A stretch of DNA of 32,527 nucleotides from Thermosipho sp. (in: thermotogales) (GCA_030153605.1 JASKLO010000018.1:1-32527); one strand, 5' to 3'; counted from the first letter of the stretch, positions 9,217-18,175 are shown. A program made the numbers and translations. Notes: generated by a model not told the origin, from the sequence alone.

Positions 9217-12200
9217 TTATAACTTTTCTATGTCAATCTCGTTTCCTTCATCATCATAAACCCTTACATCAAGAGCTATACCTCTAAGCTCTCTAACTAG
9301 AACCTTAAAACTTTCAGGTAATCCTGGTTCTGGAATGTTTTTCCCTTTCATGATAGCTTTATATACTTCATTTCTTCCTTTAATATCATCACTTTTTACT
9401 GTTAACATTTCATTCAAAGTATGAGCAGCACCGTATGCCTCTAATGCCCAAACTTCCATTTCACCAAACCTTTGACCACCAAATTGTGCTTTACCACCAA
9501 GAGGTTGTTGGTGAATTAATGAATAAGGACCAGTTGACCTTGCGTGAATTTTATCTCTTGCAATATGTATTAACTTCATTACATACATGTACCCAACTAG
9601 AATTGGAAAATCAAATTCTTTTCCAGTTCTTCCGTCCCTTAAGATAACTTTTCCTGTTGGATTTTCTTCGCTATCACCTGCATCCAATCCAACTTCTTTT
9701 CTAGCTTTAAATAAAGCTGGTAAAATGTCTTCTTCTTTTGCACCATCAAAAACAGGGGTAGCAAACCATTTGTTGGTTAATACTGCTAGCCAACCTAAAC
9801 TTGTTTCAAGAATCTGTCCAACATTCATACGAGAAGGCACACCTAAAGGACTTAAAACAACTTGAACAGGTGTTCCATCAGGTAAGAATGGCATATCTTC
9901 TTTTGGAAGTATTTTAGAAACAACACCTTTGTTTCCGTGCCTTCCTGCAAGTTTATCTCCAACTTCTAAAGGTTTTCTAATTGCAACATACACTCTTATT
10001 AACTTATTTACACCAGGACCAAGATCTCCATCCTTTTCTTTATCAAACACATTAACTCCTATTACTCTACCTTCTATACCGTGTGGAACTCTTAAAGAAG
10101 AATCTTTTACTTCTTTACCTTTTTCACCAAATACTGACCTTATTATTTTTTCTTCAGGAGTTGTGTCACTTTCACTTTTTGGTGTAACTTTACCAACTAA
10201 AATGTCAGTTTCCTCAACATATGCACCTATTCTAACAATTCCATCCTCATCAAGGTTTCTAAGTTTTTCTTTACTAACATTTGGAATATCAGGGGTAATT
10301 TCCTCTGGACCAAGTCTTGTGTCTCTTGCTGTGGTTTCATATACTTCTATATGTATTGATGTATAAGTTTCTTTTTCCAAAAGTTCTTCACTAACCAATA
10401 TAGCATCTTCAAAGTTGTAACCTTCCCAAGGAACAAATGCAACCAAAACATTCTTACCAAGTGCTAATTCTCCCATATCAGTAGCAGGTCCATCTGCTAT
10501 GGGATCTCCTTCTTTTACAACTTCTCCTACTTCAACAATTGGTCTTTGATTTATACATGTGTCTTGGTTTGTTCTAGTAAACTTCAAAAGTTCATAAGTA
10601 TCAAGAATTGGATTTCCCATTGAATCGTACATTTCTTTTCCATTTTTATCTAATCGGTGAATTATTATTTTACTTGCATCAACTTTCTTTACAATACCAT
10701 CATGTTTTGCTAAAACCATAGTTCCTGCATATCTTGCAGCTTCCCATTCCATACCAGTTCCAACTCTAGGCGCTTCAGTTTCAATTAAAGGTACTCCTTG
10801 TCTTTGCATGTTAGAGCCCATTAAAGCCCTATTAGCGTCATCATGTTCCAAAAATGGAATTAATGAAGTTGAAACACTAACTATTTGATTAGGAGCAACA
10901 TCTATGTATTGGACTTCTTCTCTTGGAACATACAAAACTTTTTCTTCATATCTAACCGCTACACGTTCTGGAATAATTTTTCCATTTTCATCAATTGGTG
11001 TTGTAGATGGAGCAATTTTATAGTTTTCTTCTTCATCAGCTGTTAAATAAACAACCTCTTTAGTAATTTTACCTTTCGAAACTTTTATATAAGGAGTAAT
11101 TAAAAAGCCATATTTATCAATTGTTGCATATACTGCTAAAGAAGTAATAAGACCTATATTAGCGCCTTCTGGTGTTTCAATTGGACACATTCTTCCATAA
11201 TGTGAGTGGTGAACGTCACGAACTTCAAATCTTGCTCTTTCTCTCTTCAAACCACCAGGTCCAACTGCTGTTAATCTTCTTTTGTTAGTAAGTTCAGCCA
11301 ATGGATTAGTTTGATCCATGAATTGAGATAAAGGATTTGTTGCAAAGAAAGAATTAATTGTTGCTATAATACTTCTAACATTTATAAGACTTTGAACTGA
11401 AATTTTATCAAGAGAAGTATAAGTCGCAAGTTTCTCTTGAATCATAAAAACAGCTTTTGAAAATGCTCTTTCAAATTCGATTCGAATTAATTCTCCAACT
11501 GTTCTAACTCTTTTATTTCCGAGATGATCTTTTGTATCCATTGTACCTGGATGTTTGAAAATTTCTAATAAATTTCTAGAAGCAAGAACAATATCCATTG
11601 TAGTTAAAACATTTGATTGTTCTTCGTATTTAACATCTTCTACTTCTTCGGGGTCTTTACCCTCAACCTCAATTAAATACTTTCTATATGCTTCTTCAAG
11701 TCTTTTGTTCATTTTAAATCTTCCGACTTCTGAAAATTCAAATCTTTCTTCTTTGAAATATAAATTCTCCAAGAACATTTTTGCAGCATTAATTCTTGGA
11801 AGTTCACCGGGTCTTAATTTTCTAAATATTTCTATATATGCCCTATTTTGATCAACTTCATCTCCATAAACATGTTTTAATTTTTCTAAAGTATTCATTG
11901 CGTATCTATGAGAGACTTTGATTCTCTCAACAGTTGAATCTGAAAGTTTTTGAATTAAACCTTCAGTTATAACATCGCCACGTTTTGCAATTAATTCTCC
12001 TGACTTATCTTTTACATCTTCCAAAATTATAAGTCCTTCTGATCTCTCTAGGGAATATTCATCTTCAACATCCACCCAATCAGGGAATAATGAAAGTAAT
12101 TCTAAATCATCACTGTATCCAAGTGCTTTTAAGAATAAGAAAAGGTTTATTCTTCTTTTCCTATCAATTCTTGCGTAGAAGGTTTCATCATTTAAGTTCA

Positions 12201-12735
12201 GTAAAATTTCCAACCATGCACCTCTAACTGGCAAGAAATGAGCAACATATATTGGTTTTGCACCTGGATTTTTCCTAGGTTCTTCAACGAAATAAACTCC
12301 AGGACTTCTTACAAGCTGGTTTACAACTACACGCTCAGCACCATTGATTATAAAAGTTGTTCGAGGAGTCATATAAGGAATGTATCCAAGAAATGCTTCT
12401 TCTTCAATCATTTCGTTGGTACTGGTATCAGTTACTCTTACAGTAGTATAAACAGGTACAGTATATGTAAGAAGTCTTTCCTTACATTCCTGCACAGTAT
12501 TCTGGGGTTCACCTATTCTCACAGATAAAAATTCAAGAGAAAATCCTTTTTCTTTTCTCAAATCCGACTTTGAAGATGTAATTGGAGAGAATTTTCTCAA
12601 GACCTTCAATATCCCATTCTCGAGAAATTCATTGTAAGACTTTGTCTGAATTTCTACGAGGTTAGGGACAGGGATAGGTGCCTGGACCCTTCCAAATGAA
12701 TAACGGGTCCTTTTACCACTTTTAATCTCTTTCAT
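9217..12735 (-). CDS. rpoB: DNA-directed RNA polymerase beta subunit
   Basis: A 1172-residue second-largest subunit. Diagnostic parts are the rifampicin pocket ([17 protein letters not shown] near 472-487), [18 protein letters not shown], the active-site segment with [12 protein letters not shown], and the C-terminal [29 protein letters not shown] that packs against beta'. Relative to E. coli, the positions of His526 and Ser531 are Asn484 and Thr489 (see findings). The ATG has a GAGGTGA site just upstream. The gene follows rplL after 136 bases, with a terminator-like hairpin in between, and precedes rpoC in the same operon. Confidence 0.98.
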   Translation of the reverse strand: MKEIKSGKRTRYSFGRVQAPIPVPNLVEIQTKSYNEFLENGILKVLRKFSPITSSKSDLRKEKGFSLEFLSVRIGEPQNTVQECKERLLTYTVPVYTTVRVTDTSTNEMIEEEAFLGYIPYMTPRTTFIINGAERVVVNQLVRSPGVYFVEEPRKNPGAKPIYVAHFLPVRGAWLEILLNLNDETFYARIDRKRRINLFLFLKALGYSDDLELLSLFPDWVDVEDEYSLERSEGLIILEDVKDKSGELIAKRGDVITEGLIQKLSDSTVERIKVSHRYAMNTLEKLKHVYGDEVDQNRAYIEIFRKLRPGELPRINAAKMFLENLYFKEERFEFSEVGRFKMNKRLEEAYRKYLIEVEGKDPEEVEDVKYEEQSNVLTTMDIVLASRNLLEIFKHPGTMDTKDHLGNKRVRTVGELIRIEFERAFSKAVFMIQEKLATYTSLDKISVQSLINVRSIIATINSFFATNPLSQFMDQTNPLAELTNKRRLTAVGPGGLKRERARFEVRDVHHSHYGRMCPIETPEGANIGLITSLAVYATIDKYGFLITPYIKVSKGKITKEVVYLTADEEENYKIAPSTTPIDENGKIIPERVAVRYEEKVLYVPREEVQYIDVAPNQIVSVSTSLIPFLEHDDANRALMGSNMQRQGVPLIETEAPRVGTGMEWEAARYAGTMVLAKHDGIVKKVDASKIIIHRLDKNGKEMYDSMGNPILDTYELLKFTRTNQDTCINQRPIVEVGEVVKEGDPIADGPATDMGELALGKNVLVAFVPWEGYNFEDAILVSEELLEKETYTSIHIEVYETTARDTRLGPEEITPDIPNVSKEKLRNLDEDGIVRIGAYVEETDILVGKVTPKSESDTTPEEKIIRSVFGEKGKEVKDSSLRVPHGIEGRVIGVNVFDKEKDGDLGPGVNKLIRVYVAIRKPLEVGDKLAGRHGNKGVVSKILPKEDMPFLPDGTPVQVVLSPLGVPSRMNVGQILETSLGWLAVLTNKWFATPVFDGAKEEDILPALFKARKEVGLDAGDSEENPTGKVILRDGRTGKEFDFPILVGYMYVMKLIHIARDKIHARSTGPYSLIHQQPLGGKAQFGGQRFGEMEVWALEAYGAAHTLNEMLTVKSDDIKGRNEVYKAIMKGKNIPEPGLPESFKVLVRELRGIALDVRVYDDEGNEIDIEKL

Positions 12736-12803
12736 CCTATCACCTCAGTTGGAAGAATTTGGAAGGAATAAAAATATGCCAATTATATATTTAAACACAA
12801 AAA

Positions 12804-12833
12804 AACCCCGTACACAATACTTTGTACGGGGTT
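12804..12833 (-). terminator. Terminator/attenuator between rplL and rpoB
   Basis: An 11-bp stem (AACCCCGTACA / TGTACGGGGTT) with an 8-base loop is followed by seven T on the minus strand. It lies about 40 bases after the rplL stop and 68 before the rpoB ATG. I see no convincing promoter between it and rpoB, so it probably terminates only part of transcription, adjusting the ratio of ribosomal protein to polymerase subunits. Confidence 0.75.
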
Positions 12834-12871
12834 GATACAAAATCTTTTCTTTTTAGAAACTTATGTAACTA

Positions 12872-13258
12872 TTATTTAAGCTCTACTTCTGCTCCAGCTT
12901 CTTCTAATTTCTTCTTGATTTCTTCTGCTTCTTCTTTCTTAACGCCTTGTTTAATTACTGCATCAGGAGTTCCTGCTTTTTCAACAAGATCTTTTGCTTC
13001 TTTAAGTCCAAGTCCTGTAATTTCTCTTACAACTTTAATAACTTCAATTTTCTTTTGACCGAAGCTCTTAAGAATTACGTCAAACTCTGTCTTTTCTTCT
13101 TCAGCTGCTGCTCCACCTGCTGCTGCTCCTGCAACTGGCATAGCCATTACTGGTGCAGATGCACTAACGCCAAATTTGTCCTCAAGCATTTTAACAAGTT
13201 CTGCAAGTTCAGCTACTGTGAGTTGTTCGATTGCGCTTACGATTTCTTCTAATGTCAT
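12872..13258 (-). CDS. rplL: Ribosomal protein L7/L12
   Basis: A 128-residue stalk protein that binds elongation factors. It has an N-terminal dimerisation helix ([20 protein letters not shown]), a flexible Ala-rich hinge at about residues 36-55, and the C-terminal domain with [27 protein letters not shown] and [10 protein letters not shown]. The ATG at 13256-13258 is chosen because it sits 8 bases after AGGAGG. An in-frame GTG nine bases upstream overlaps that site and would be an artefact. It follows rplJ by 18 bases and ends before the attenuator hairpin. Confidence 0.96.
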   Translation of the reverse strand: MTLEEIVSAIEQLTVAELAELVKMLEDKFGVSASAPVMAMPVAGAAAGGAAAEEEKTEFDVILKSFGQKKIEVIKVVREITGLGLKEAKDLVEKAGTPDAVIKQGVKKEEAEEIKKKLEEAGAEVELK

Positions 13259-13276
13259 AATATACACCTCCTAAAA

Positions 13277-13822
13277 TTATTCTGATTTTTTATCCTTAAT
13301 TGCATTAAGAGCAAATAGTAAACTTTTAAGTGTACCTGCAAGTACATTAACGAAACCTCTGATTGGTCCTTGTACACCACTAACAACCATAGCAAGAAGT
13401 TGTTCTTTAGATGGAAGTTTGGAAAGATTTTCAATTTCTTCTGCTCCGAAGAATTTACCATCAAGGTATAATCCCTTAAATGATGGTATACCTTTCATTT
13501 TTTTAGAGAAATCATATATGACTTTTATTGCTTCAATAGGATCTCCTTCTTCAACATAAAGAAGAGCCAAAGGACCTTCAAATAAATAACTTAATTCATC
13601 AATTTCTTCATAACCGGCTTCTTTCATCGCAAAGTAAGCTACACTGTTTTTAACAACTCTATATCTTGCTCCATTTCCAAGTTTTTCTCTAAGTTTTCTT
13701 CTTAAATCTGTAATCTGTTGGACGTTTAAACCCTTATAATCAGAAAAGAGAATTAAAGAAGAATTTTTCAAACTTTCAGAAAGTTCCTTTACAAGTGCTT
13801 CTTTTTGTTTTCTTGTCAGCAA
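13277..13822 (-). CDS. rplJ: Ribosomal protein L10
   Basis: L10 anchors L7/L12 dimers to 23S rRNA and represses its own operon by binding the leader. Recognisable parts are LTRKQKEALVKELSESL at the N-terminus, SDYKGLNVQQITDLRRKLRE, YRVVKNSVAYFA, EGPLALLYVEEGDP and the C-terminal helix that holds L12. I choose the TTG at 13820-13822 (181 residues). AGGAGG ends 8 bases before it, while the in-frame GTG at 13829-13831 overlaps the ribosome site. First gene of rplJ-rplL-rpoB-rpoC, preceded by the L10-type leader. Confidence 0.95.
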   Translation of the reverse strand: MLTRKQKEALVKELSESLKNSSLILFSDYKGLNVQQITDLRRKLREKLGNGARYRVVKNSVAYFAMKEAGYEEIDELSYLFEGPLALLYVEEGDPIEAIKVIYDFSKKMKGIPSFKGLYLDGKFFGAEEIENLSKLPSKEQLLAMVVSGVQGPIRGFVNVLAGTLKSLLFALNAIKDKKSE

Positions 13823-13836
13823 TCTCTTCACCTCCT

Positions 13837-13949
13837 AAAAAAAATAACCTCGGAAAACCGAGGCAAAAACAAAAGGGGGTTTACAACCCTTTTGTGCCTC
13901 GGGCAGGCGGCCTTTCGCCTTTCTTTGACCTGCCGTCTTTGGCATCGAG
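13837..13949 (-). promoter_or_regulatory. Ribosomal protein L10 leader (autoregulatory attenuator)
   Basis: Read on the minus strand, the leader opens with CTCGATGCCAAAGAC and then GGCAGG. This later pairs with CCTGCC-CGAG, giving two short helices separated by a kink-turn-like bulge, as in the known L10 leader. The 5' CCGAGG (13897-13902 complement) can also pair with the 3' CCTCGG (13858-13863) through a long helix including CAAAAGGG/CCCTTTTG. If that helix does not form, CCTCGG-TTTT-CCGAGG (13848-13863) makes a terminator with a TTATTTTTTTT tail. L10 binding to the kink-turn would therefore favour termination. The assignment is from structure and recalled family features. Confidence 0.85.
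13848..13863 (-). terminator. Regulated terminator of the L10 leader
   Basis: A 6-bp G+C-rich stem (CCTCGG / CCGAGG) with a TTTT loop and a T-rich tail at 13837-13847, directly before the rplJ ribosome site. One arm is shared with the competing antiterminator helix. Confidence 0.75.
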
Positions 13950-13952
13950 TTG

Positions 13953-13981
13953 ATTTTAACACATTTTTTTCTTCTTAACAA
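13953..13981 (-). promoter_or_regulatory. Promoter of the rplJL-rpoBC operon
   Basis: On the minus strand, TTGTTA (13976-13981), a 17-base spacer, and TAAAAT (13953-13958) preceded by TGT. The predicted first base, near 13946, falls at the 5' end of the L10 leader, which supports both calls. Confidence 0.7.
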
Positions 13982-13993
13982 GTTTTTGTTATG

Positions 13994-14020
13994 TTAACAT
14001 TGTGTAAAAAAGAGTATAAT
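13994..14020 (+). promoter_or_regulatory. Promoter of the alcohol dehydrogenase gene
   Basis: TTAACA at 13994-13999 and TATAAT at 14015-14020 with a short 15-base spacer. It lies back to back with the rplJ promoter. Confidence 0.5.
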
Positions 14021-14074
14021 ATTTTATATGAAAAAATAACTGCAATTATTAAAATTTAAGGAGGAGGGATCGAA

Positions 14075-15238
14075 ATGTTTGAAATCTATTCATTTTTACC
14101 TACAAAAATAGTCTTTAAAGTTGGTGCAATTAACGAATTGCATGAACATATTAAAGGTATCGGAAACAAAGCTCTTATTGTAACTGGAAGAAGTAGTACT
14201 AAGAAAAATGGTGTATTACAAAAAGTTGAGGAACAACTTAAAAAATTGAATATTGACTACATAGTATTTGATAAAATCATACCAAATCCCATTTCTACAA
14301 CTGTAGATGATGCAGCAGAATTATGCAGAAAAGAAAATATTGATTTTGTAATTGGAGTTGGTGGAGGTAGTGCAATAGATAGTGCTAAGGCAATAGCCAT
14401 CACTGCTCCAAATCCAGGTAAATTCTGGGATTATGTACCAGTAGGCGGCGGAAAAATTCCTACAAAAGCTCTGCCAATTGTTGCTATTCCTACAACTCAC
14501 GGCACAGGAACTGAAGCTGACCCATTTTCGGTTACAACAAATCCATTAACAAAAGAAAAAGTTGGAATTGGTTACGATAACACTTTTCCAAAAGTTTCAA
14601 TAGTAGATCCAGAAATAATGAAAAGCCTTCCCCAAAATCAGACTGCTTATACATCTATGGATGCTTTTTACCATTCAATTGAAGCTTTTTTCAATATTAA
14701 AGCTAATCCATATTCAGATGTATTGGCTTTAGATGCTATGAAGAGAATCGTTTCATATCTTCCAATTGCTTTTGAAAACGGAAATGACATTGAAGCAAGG
14801 ATTCAACTTGCTTGGGCAAGTACAGAAGCAGGAATTACAGAAACTTTAACCGGTGTAATTGCAAATCACGCCCTTGAACATGGATTAAGTGGCTTTTATC
14901 CAGATATCCCTCATGGATTAGGACTGTGTATTACAGGTCCTTATTTGTTTGAATATATCTTCGAGCATATTTATGAAAGACTGGCAATTGTTGGTCGAGA
15001 AGTTTTTGGCGTATATGAATCAGATAACAAGAAAGCTGCAAGACTTGCTATTAAAAAACTTAGGGATTTTCAAGAACAATTTAAATTAAATAAAAGATTA
15101 AAAGAACTCAACGTAAGAAAGGAAGATCTTGAGGAAATTGCAAAAACAGGTTATAGAGTACTTAAAGGAGTGGTAGTTGTAACACCTGGAAACATAGATG
15201 AAAAAGATATGTTCAAAATACTGCAAAGCTGTTATTAA
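14075..15238 (+). CDS. Iron-containing alcohol dehydrogenase
   Basis: A 387-residue group III (Fe-type) alcohol dehydrogenase, which reduces aldehydes or oxidises alcohols with NAD(P)H in the cytoplasm. The N-terminal nucleotide-binding half contains GVGGGSAIDSAKAIA (95-109). PTTHGTGTEAD (140-149) is the family signature. The divalent metal ligands are D196 and H200 (DAFYH) and H265 and H280, the last two in NHALEHGLSG and PDIPHGLG. Such enzymes often make ethanol or butanol, or reduce lactaldehyde in fermenters; the substrate is not determined here. An AAGGAGGAGG site precedes the ATG. It is monocistronic, with its own promoter and terminator. Confidence 0.93.
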   Translation: MFEIYSFLPTKIVFKVGAINELHEHIKGIGNKALIVTGRSSTKKNGVLQKVEEQLKKLNIDYIVFDKIIPNPISTTVDDAAELCRKENIDFVIGVGGGSAIDSAKAIAITAPNPGKFWDYVPVGGGKIPTKALPIVAIPTTHGTGTEADPFSVTTNPLTKEKVGIGYDNTFPKVSIVDPEIMKSLPQNQTAYTSMDAFYHSIEAFFNIKANPYSDVLALDAMKRIVSYLPIAFENGNDIEARIQLAWASTEAGITETLTGVIANHALEHGLSGFYPDIPHGLGLCITGPYLFEYIFEHIYERLAIVGREVFGVYESDNKKAARLAIKKLRDFQEQFKLNKRLKELNVRKEDLEEIAKTGYRVLKGVVVVTPGNIDEKDMFKILQSCY

Positions 15239-15240
15239 AA

Positions 15241-15267
15241 ATAAAGCGGGCATTTTGCCCGCTTTAT
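15241..15267. terminator. Bidirectional terminator after the alcohol dehydrogenase
   Basis: A 12-bp perfect stem (ATAAAGCGGGCA / TGCCCGCTTTAT) with a 3-base loop and T-rich flanks on both strands. It separates the converging dehydrogenase and dnaB-coaD clusters. Confidence 0.85.
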
Positions 15268-15276
15268 TTTTGCCTT

Positions 15277-15777
15277 TTAAAAAGCTGCTCCAGCTGCAAA
15301 ATAAAAGATACTACCAAAATTCATATTCATTGAATCATTTTGTTTTTCAAATCTGGCCACTACTCCTCCTTCTAGTGCTACTAATAAAAATTTAAAGCCA
15401 ACTCCAACTTTTAAATCAAATGTGCTAAAAGTTTGATTTACTAATAAATCAAAGACTGGAAGATCAGCTCCAACTCTTGCATATAGTGGTATCATTGGAA
15501 TCTTAGGTTTCAATGAAATTCCTACATTCAAATGTGAAAGAATAAAATCAGTGCTAAAATCATTGTTAATATTATAAGTTCCATCATCGAAAAGTTCAGC
15601 TACAGGAAGAGAAAAATAAAACATTCCAAGGTCTAATCTTGCATTCACAGTAAGCACGGAAGGAGTTGCGCTTAAAGATACTGGAGGAACGTTAATTGCC
15701 TCTAGCCCCGCAAAAAACGGAAATGAAAATGCTGAAATAACAAACAAAACAAATAAACTAACTAATAGCTTTTTCAT
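15277..15777 (-). CDS. Small secreted/envelope protein, paralogue of its upstream neighbour
   Basis: 166 residues with a typical signal peptide (MKKLLVSLFVLFVISAFS) and probable cleavage before FPFFAGLEA. The mature part alternates polar and hydrophobic residues in short beta strands (LTVNARLDLGMFYFSL, LKVGVGFKFLLVALEGGVV) and ends in Phe (FYFAAGAAF), as many outer-membrane barrels do. With about 150 mature residues it could form a small 6-8 strand barrel, but this is inference. The ATG at 15775-15777 is 8 bases after GGAGG; a GTG nine bases upstream overlaps that site. It aligns with the preceding gene product (xFxGxExxNVP, VARFE, GxIFYxxxG), so the two are tandem duplicates. Confidence 0.7.
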   Translation of the reverse strand: MKKLLVSLFVLFVISAFSFPFFAGLEAINVPPVSLSATPSVLTVNARLDLGMFYFSLPVAELFDDGTYNINNDFSTDFILSHLNVGISLKPKIPMIPLYARVGADLPVFDLLVNQTFSTFDLKVGVGFKFLLVALEGGVVARFEKQNDSMNMNFGSIFYFAAGAAF

Positions 15778-15790
15778 ACTGCCCACCTCC

Positions 15791-16297
15791 CTAAAGGTTT
15801 AAACCTGGTGTTATATAAAAAATTCCTCCATAAATTAAATTTTTTGAGTTAGCGTTAAAAAATTCAAATCTAACAACTTTGCCCAAATTAATCTCATATG
15901 AATAATATCCTATTCCAAGCCCAAATTTAAAATTTAATGGTTGTATTCTTTTTTCAGAAATTAAATTTAACAATGGAAAATCACCACTAATACTTGTTTT
16001 TAAAAAATTAACAGAATCTTTATAGATATTATGGTTGTATTCAAAACCAAAAAATAGATTTTTGGTAAAGAAATCCTCATCAAAGCTTATTTTTTCAAAT
16101 TTTCCTTCAGAATTTATTTGTATTAACGGTACTACAAAATATAAATAATCAAACTTTATTTTTAAGCTTAATCCCAGAAACATATCTGAGGAAAAAACTG
16201 GAAAAGGAACATTAGAAAATTCAATACCAACAAACATTGGAATAGAAAAGGAAAATACTGAAAAAATTATTAAAAAAGATATTATCAATCTTTTCAG
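15791..16297 (-). CDS. Small secreted/envelope protein, possible CTG start
   Basis: 168 residues if translation begins at the CTG at 16295-16297, giving (M)KRLIISFLIIFSVFSFS, a normal signal peptide. A TTG three codons later (16286-16288) is 16 bases from the GGAGGGG site, too far, whereas the CTG is at normal distance. CTG also overlaps the coaD stop as CTGA, the counterpart of the common ATGA overlap. The mature part resembles the downstream paralogue: FVGIEFSNVPFP, a Leu-Asn-Phe-Lys-Phe-Gly-Leu-Gly strand, KVVRFEF, YGGIFYITPG. Function unknown; a beta-barrel or periplasmic protein is likely. Confidence 0.65.
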   Translation of the reverse strand: MKRLIISFLIIFSVFSFSIPMFVGIEFSNVPFPVFSSDMFLGLSLKIKFDYLYFVVPLIQINSEGKFEKISFDEDFFTKNLFFGFEYNHNIYKDSVNFLKTSISGDFPLLNLISEKRIQPLNFKFGLGIGYYSYEINLGKVVRFEFFNANSKNLIYGGIFYITPGLNL

Positions 16298-16791
16298 ATA
16301 TCTACCCCTCCTTTATTTTCATTAAACAAAGTTATTAATTTTTTCTCTACATTTTTTGGAACCCAGCTAGAAATATCTCCACCAAAATATGCAACTTCCT
16401 TAACCAAACTTGATGAAAGAAATGAAAATTTTTTATCTGTCATTAGAAAAATAGTATCAACATTTGGACACATTTCTTTATTTGCCATAGCCATTTGAAG
16501 TTCGTATTCAAAATCAGTTACAGCCCTAAGCCCTCTTATAACAACATCTATATTGTTCTTCTTTACATAATCAATTAATAGGCCTTTAAAGCAATCAATT
16601 TTTATATTTTTTATATGTTTAGTACTTTCTTTTATCATTTCAATTCTTTCATCCAAACTAAACGTATATTTTTTTCTCTTGTTTTCCATTACCACAATAT
16701 ATACTTCTGAAAAAATCTTTGCGGCTCTTTCAATAATATCTAAATGTCCTAAAGTAATTGGATCGAAGGATCCAGGATAAATTGCTTTCAC
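16294..16791 (-). CDS. coaD: Phosphopantetheine adenylyltransferase
   Basis: A 165-residue enzyme that transfers AMP from ATP to 4'-phosphopantetheine, the penultimate step of coenzyme A synthesis. The nucleotidyltransferase motif is at the N-terminus: YPGSFDPITLGHLDI, with T13-x-G-H16. VVIRGLRAVTDFEYELQMA (about 84-102) and FSFLSSSLVKEVA, which holds the second nucleotide-binding loop, are also typical. The start is a GTG at 16789-16791 sharing one base with the dnaB TAG, with GGAGGTG inside the end of dnaB. The stop overlaps the following envelope gene. Confidence 0.96.
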   Translation of the reverse strand: MKAIYPGSFDPITLGHLDIIERAAKIFSEVYIVVMENKRKKYTFSLDERIEMIKESTKHIKNIKIDCFKGLLIDYVKKNNIDVVIRGLRAVTDFEYELQMAMANKEMCPNVDTIFLMTDKKFSFLSSSLVKEVAYFGGDISSWVPKNVEKKLITLFNENKGGVDI

Positions 16792-18134
16792 TATTCAGCA
16801 CCTCCGTGGTAAACATCCACATCAAAGAACGCTGTAAAGTGAGGATCAAAAATAAGTTTAATCGTACCAATAGGCCCATTTCTTTGTTTTCCAATAATTA
16901 TTTCTGTTTCATGAGGTTCAACGGTTTTTTCTTTTTTATAATATTCTTCTCTATACAAAAATAGAACCATATCTGCGTCTTGTTCAATAGATCCCGACTC
17001 TCTTAAATCACTTAATCTTGGTCTTTTGTCTTCTCTTTGCTCAACGGCTCTTGACAATTGTGATAATGCAATTATTGCCACATCAAGTTCTCTTGCTAAC
17101 AGTTTCAAGGATCTGGAAATTTCAGAAATTTCTTGCTGTCTGTTTTCTCTAAAAGATCTTATACTCATAAGTTGTAAATAATCAATAAAAATTGCTTCAA
17201 CACCATATTCTTTTTTCATTCTTCTAGCTTTTGCACGTAATGAACGAGGATCAAGATTTGCTTCATCATCAACAATTATATTTGCTTTATATAACTTCCC
17301 AGTTGCATGTAGAAGTTTTTGCCATTCTTCATCAGTTAAATGTCCTCTTCTAATTTTTTGAAGTTCGATAAGTGCTTCCATTCCTAGTAATCTTTGAGCT
17401 AGTTGTTCTCGACTCATTTCAAGACTAAATATACCAACAGGAACATCTGCTTTTATTGCCATATTTCTAGCTATATTTAAAGCAAACGCTGTTTTTCCAA
17501 CACTTGGCCTTGCAGCAACAATTATTAAATCAGACTTATGAAATCCTGAAGTAAGTTCATCTAATAATCTATATCCAGTAGGTATTCCCGTAATTAAAGA
17601 ACTTGTACCTTTCTTCATTTTATCTCTTAAAGATTCTAAATTTTCAAATACTTCGTGCAGTATTGTATTCAAAGGTTGATAAGTTTTAGAAGTTTTTGAT
17701 TCTGCAATTTCAAATATAACTCTTTCAGCGTTATCCAAAATTTCATCTACATCACTATCTGTCATTGCTTCTTCTACAACTCTAGAAGCGGCTGAAATCA
17801 AAGATCTTAAAATAGATTTATCCCTTACAATTTGTGCATATGTTTCCGCATGTGCTGAAGTTGGAACACCATCTGCAAGTTGAGCGACGTATAATTCTCC
17901 TCCAACCATTTCTAATTTTCCTTTAGTTTTCAATCTATCACAAATAGAAATAACATCTATAGGAATATTTTCATCGTACAATTCCTCAATTGCTTTAAAA
18001 ATTTCAACATGTCTATTATCATAAAAATCTTCAGAACGAACAATTGATATGACATTTTCAATTGCTTCAGGATCAATTAAAATACTCCCTATAACAGCTT
18101 GTTCTGCTTCAATATTATGTGGGGGTGTTCTCAT
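16791..18134 (-). CDS. dnaB: Replicative DNA helicase
   Basis: 447 residues. The N-terminal domain begins PPHNIEAEQAVIGSILID, as in DnaB proteins. The RecA-like motor follows, with Walker A ARPSVGKTAF (K214), Walker B AIFIDYLQLM, the LSQLSR segment and an arginine-rich C-terminal part (QEISEISRSLKLLARELD). It is the hexameric fork helicase that recruits primase. The length is normal and there is no intein. The ATG follows AAAGGAGGAGG. An extended -10 (TGA-TATAAT, 18155-18160) gives a leader of about 14 bases. First gene of dnaB-coaD plus two envelope genes. Confidence 0.97.
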   Translation of the reverse strand: MRTPPHNIEAEQAVIGSILIDPEAIENVISIVRSEDFYDNRHVEIFKAIEELYDENIPIDVISICDRLKTKGKLEMVGGELYVAQLADGVPTSAHAETYAQIVRDKSILRSLISAASRVVEEAMTDSDVDEILDNAERVIFEIAESKTSKTYQPLNTILHEVFENLESLRDKMKKGTSSLITGIPTGYRLLDELTSGFHKSDLIIVAARPSVGKTAFALNIARNMAIKADVPVGIFSLEMSREQLAQRLLGMEALIELQKIRRGHLTDEEWQKLLHATGKLYKANIIVDDEANLDPRSLRAKARRMKKEYGVEAIFIDYLQLMSIRSFRENRQQEISEISRSLKLLARELDVAIIALSQLSRAVEQREDKRPRLSDLRESGSIEQDADMVLFLYREEYYKKEKTVEPHETEIIIGKQRNGPIGTIKLIFDPHFTAFFDVDVYHGGAE

Positions 18135-18154
18135 AATCCTCCTCCTTTATAGTG

Positions 18155-18160
18155 ATTATA
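18155..18160 (-). promoter_or_regulatory. Extended -10 promoter of dnaB
   Basis: TATAAT on the minus strand preceded by TGA. A -35 would fall in the upstream terminator stem and has no consensus match. Confidence 0.5.
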
Positions 18161-18175
18161 TCATAAAAAAATAAC

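Noticed and set aside
9929-10366. 145-codon plus-strand frame opposite rpoB
   Set aside because: The largest antisense frame, but rich in Ser/Pro/Thr by mirror of conserved rpoB codons; no start signals.
13958-14035. Hairpin-like TTAACA repeats between rplJ and the dehydrogenase as an operator
   Set aside because: The TTAACA elements are better explained as parts of the two divergent promoters; symmetry is imperfect.
16286-16288. TTG as start of the upstream envelope protein
   Set aside because: It is 16 bases from the ribosome site and would cut off the basic residues of the signal peptide; CTG at 16295-16297 fits better.
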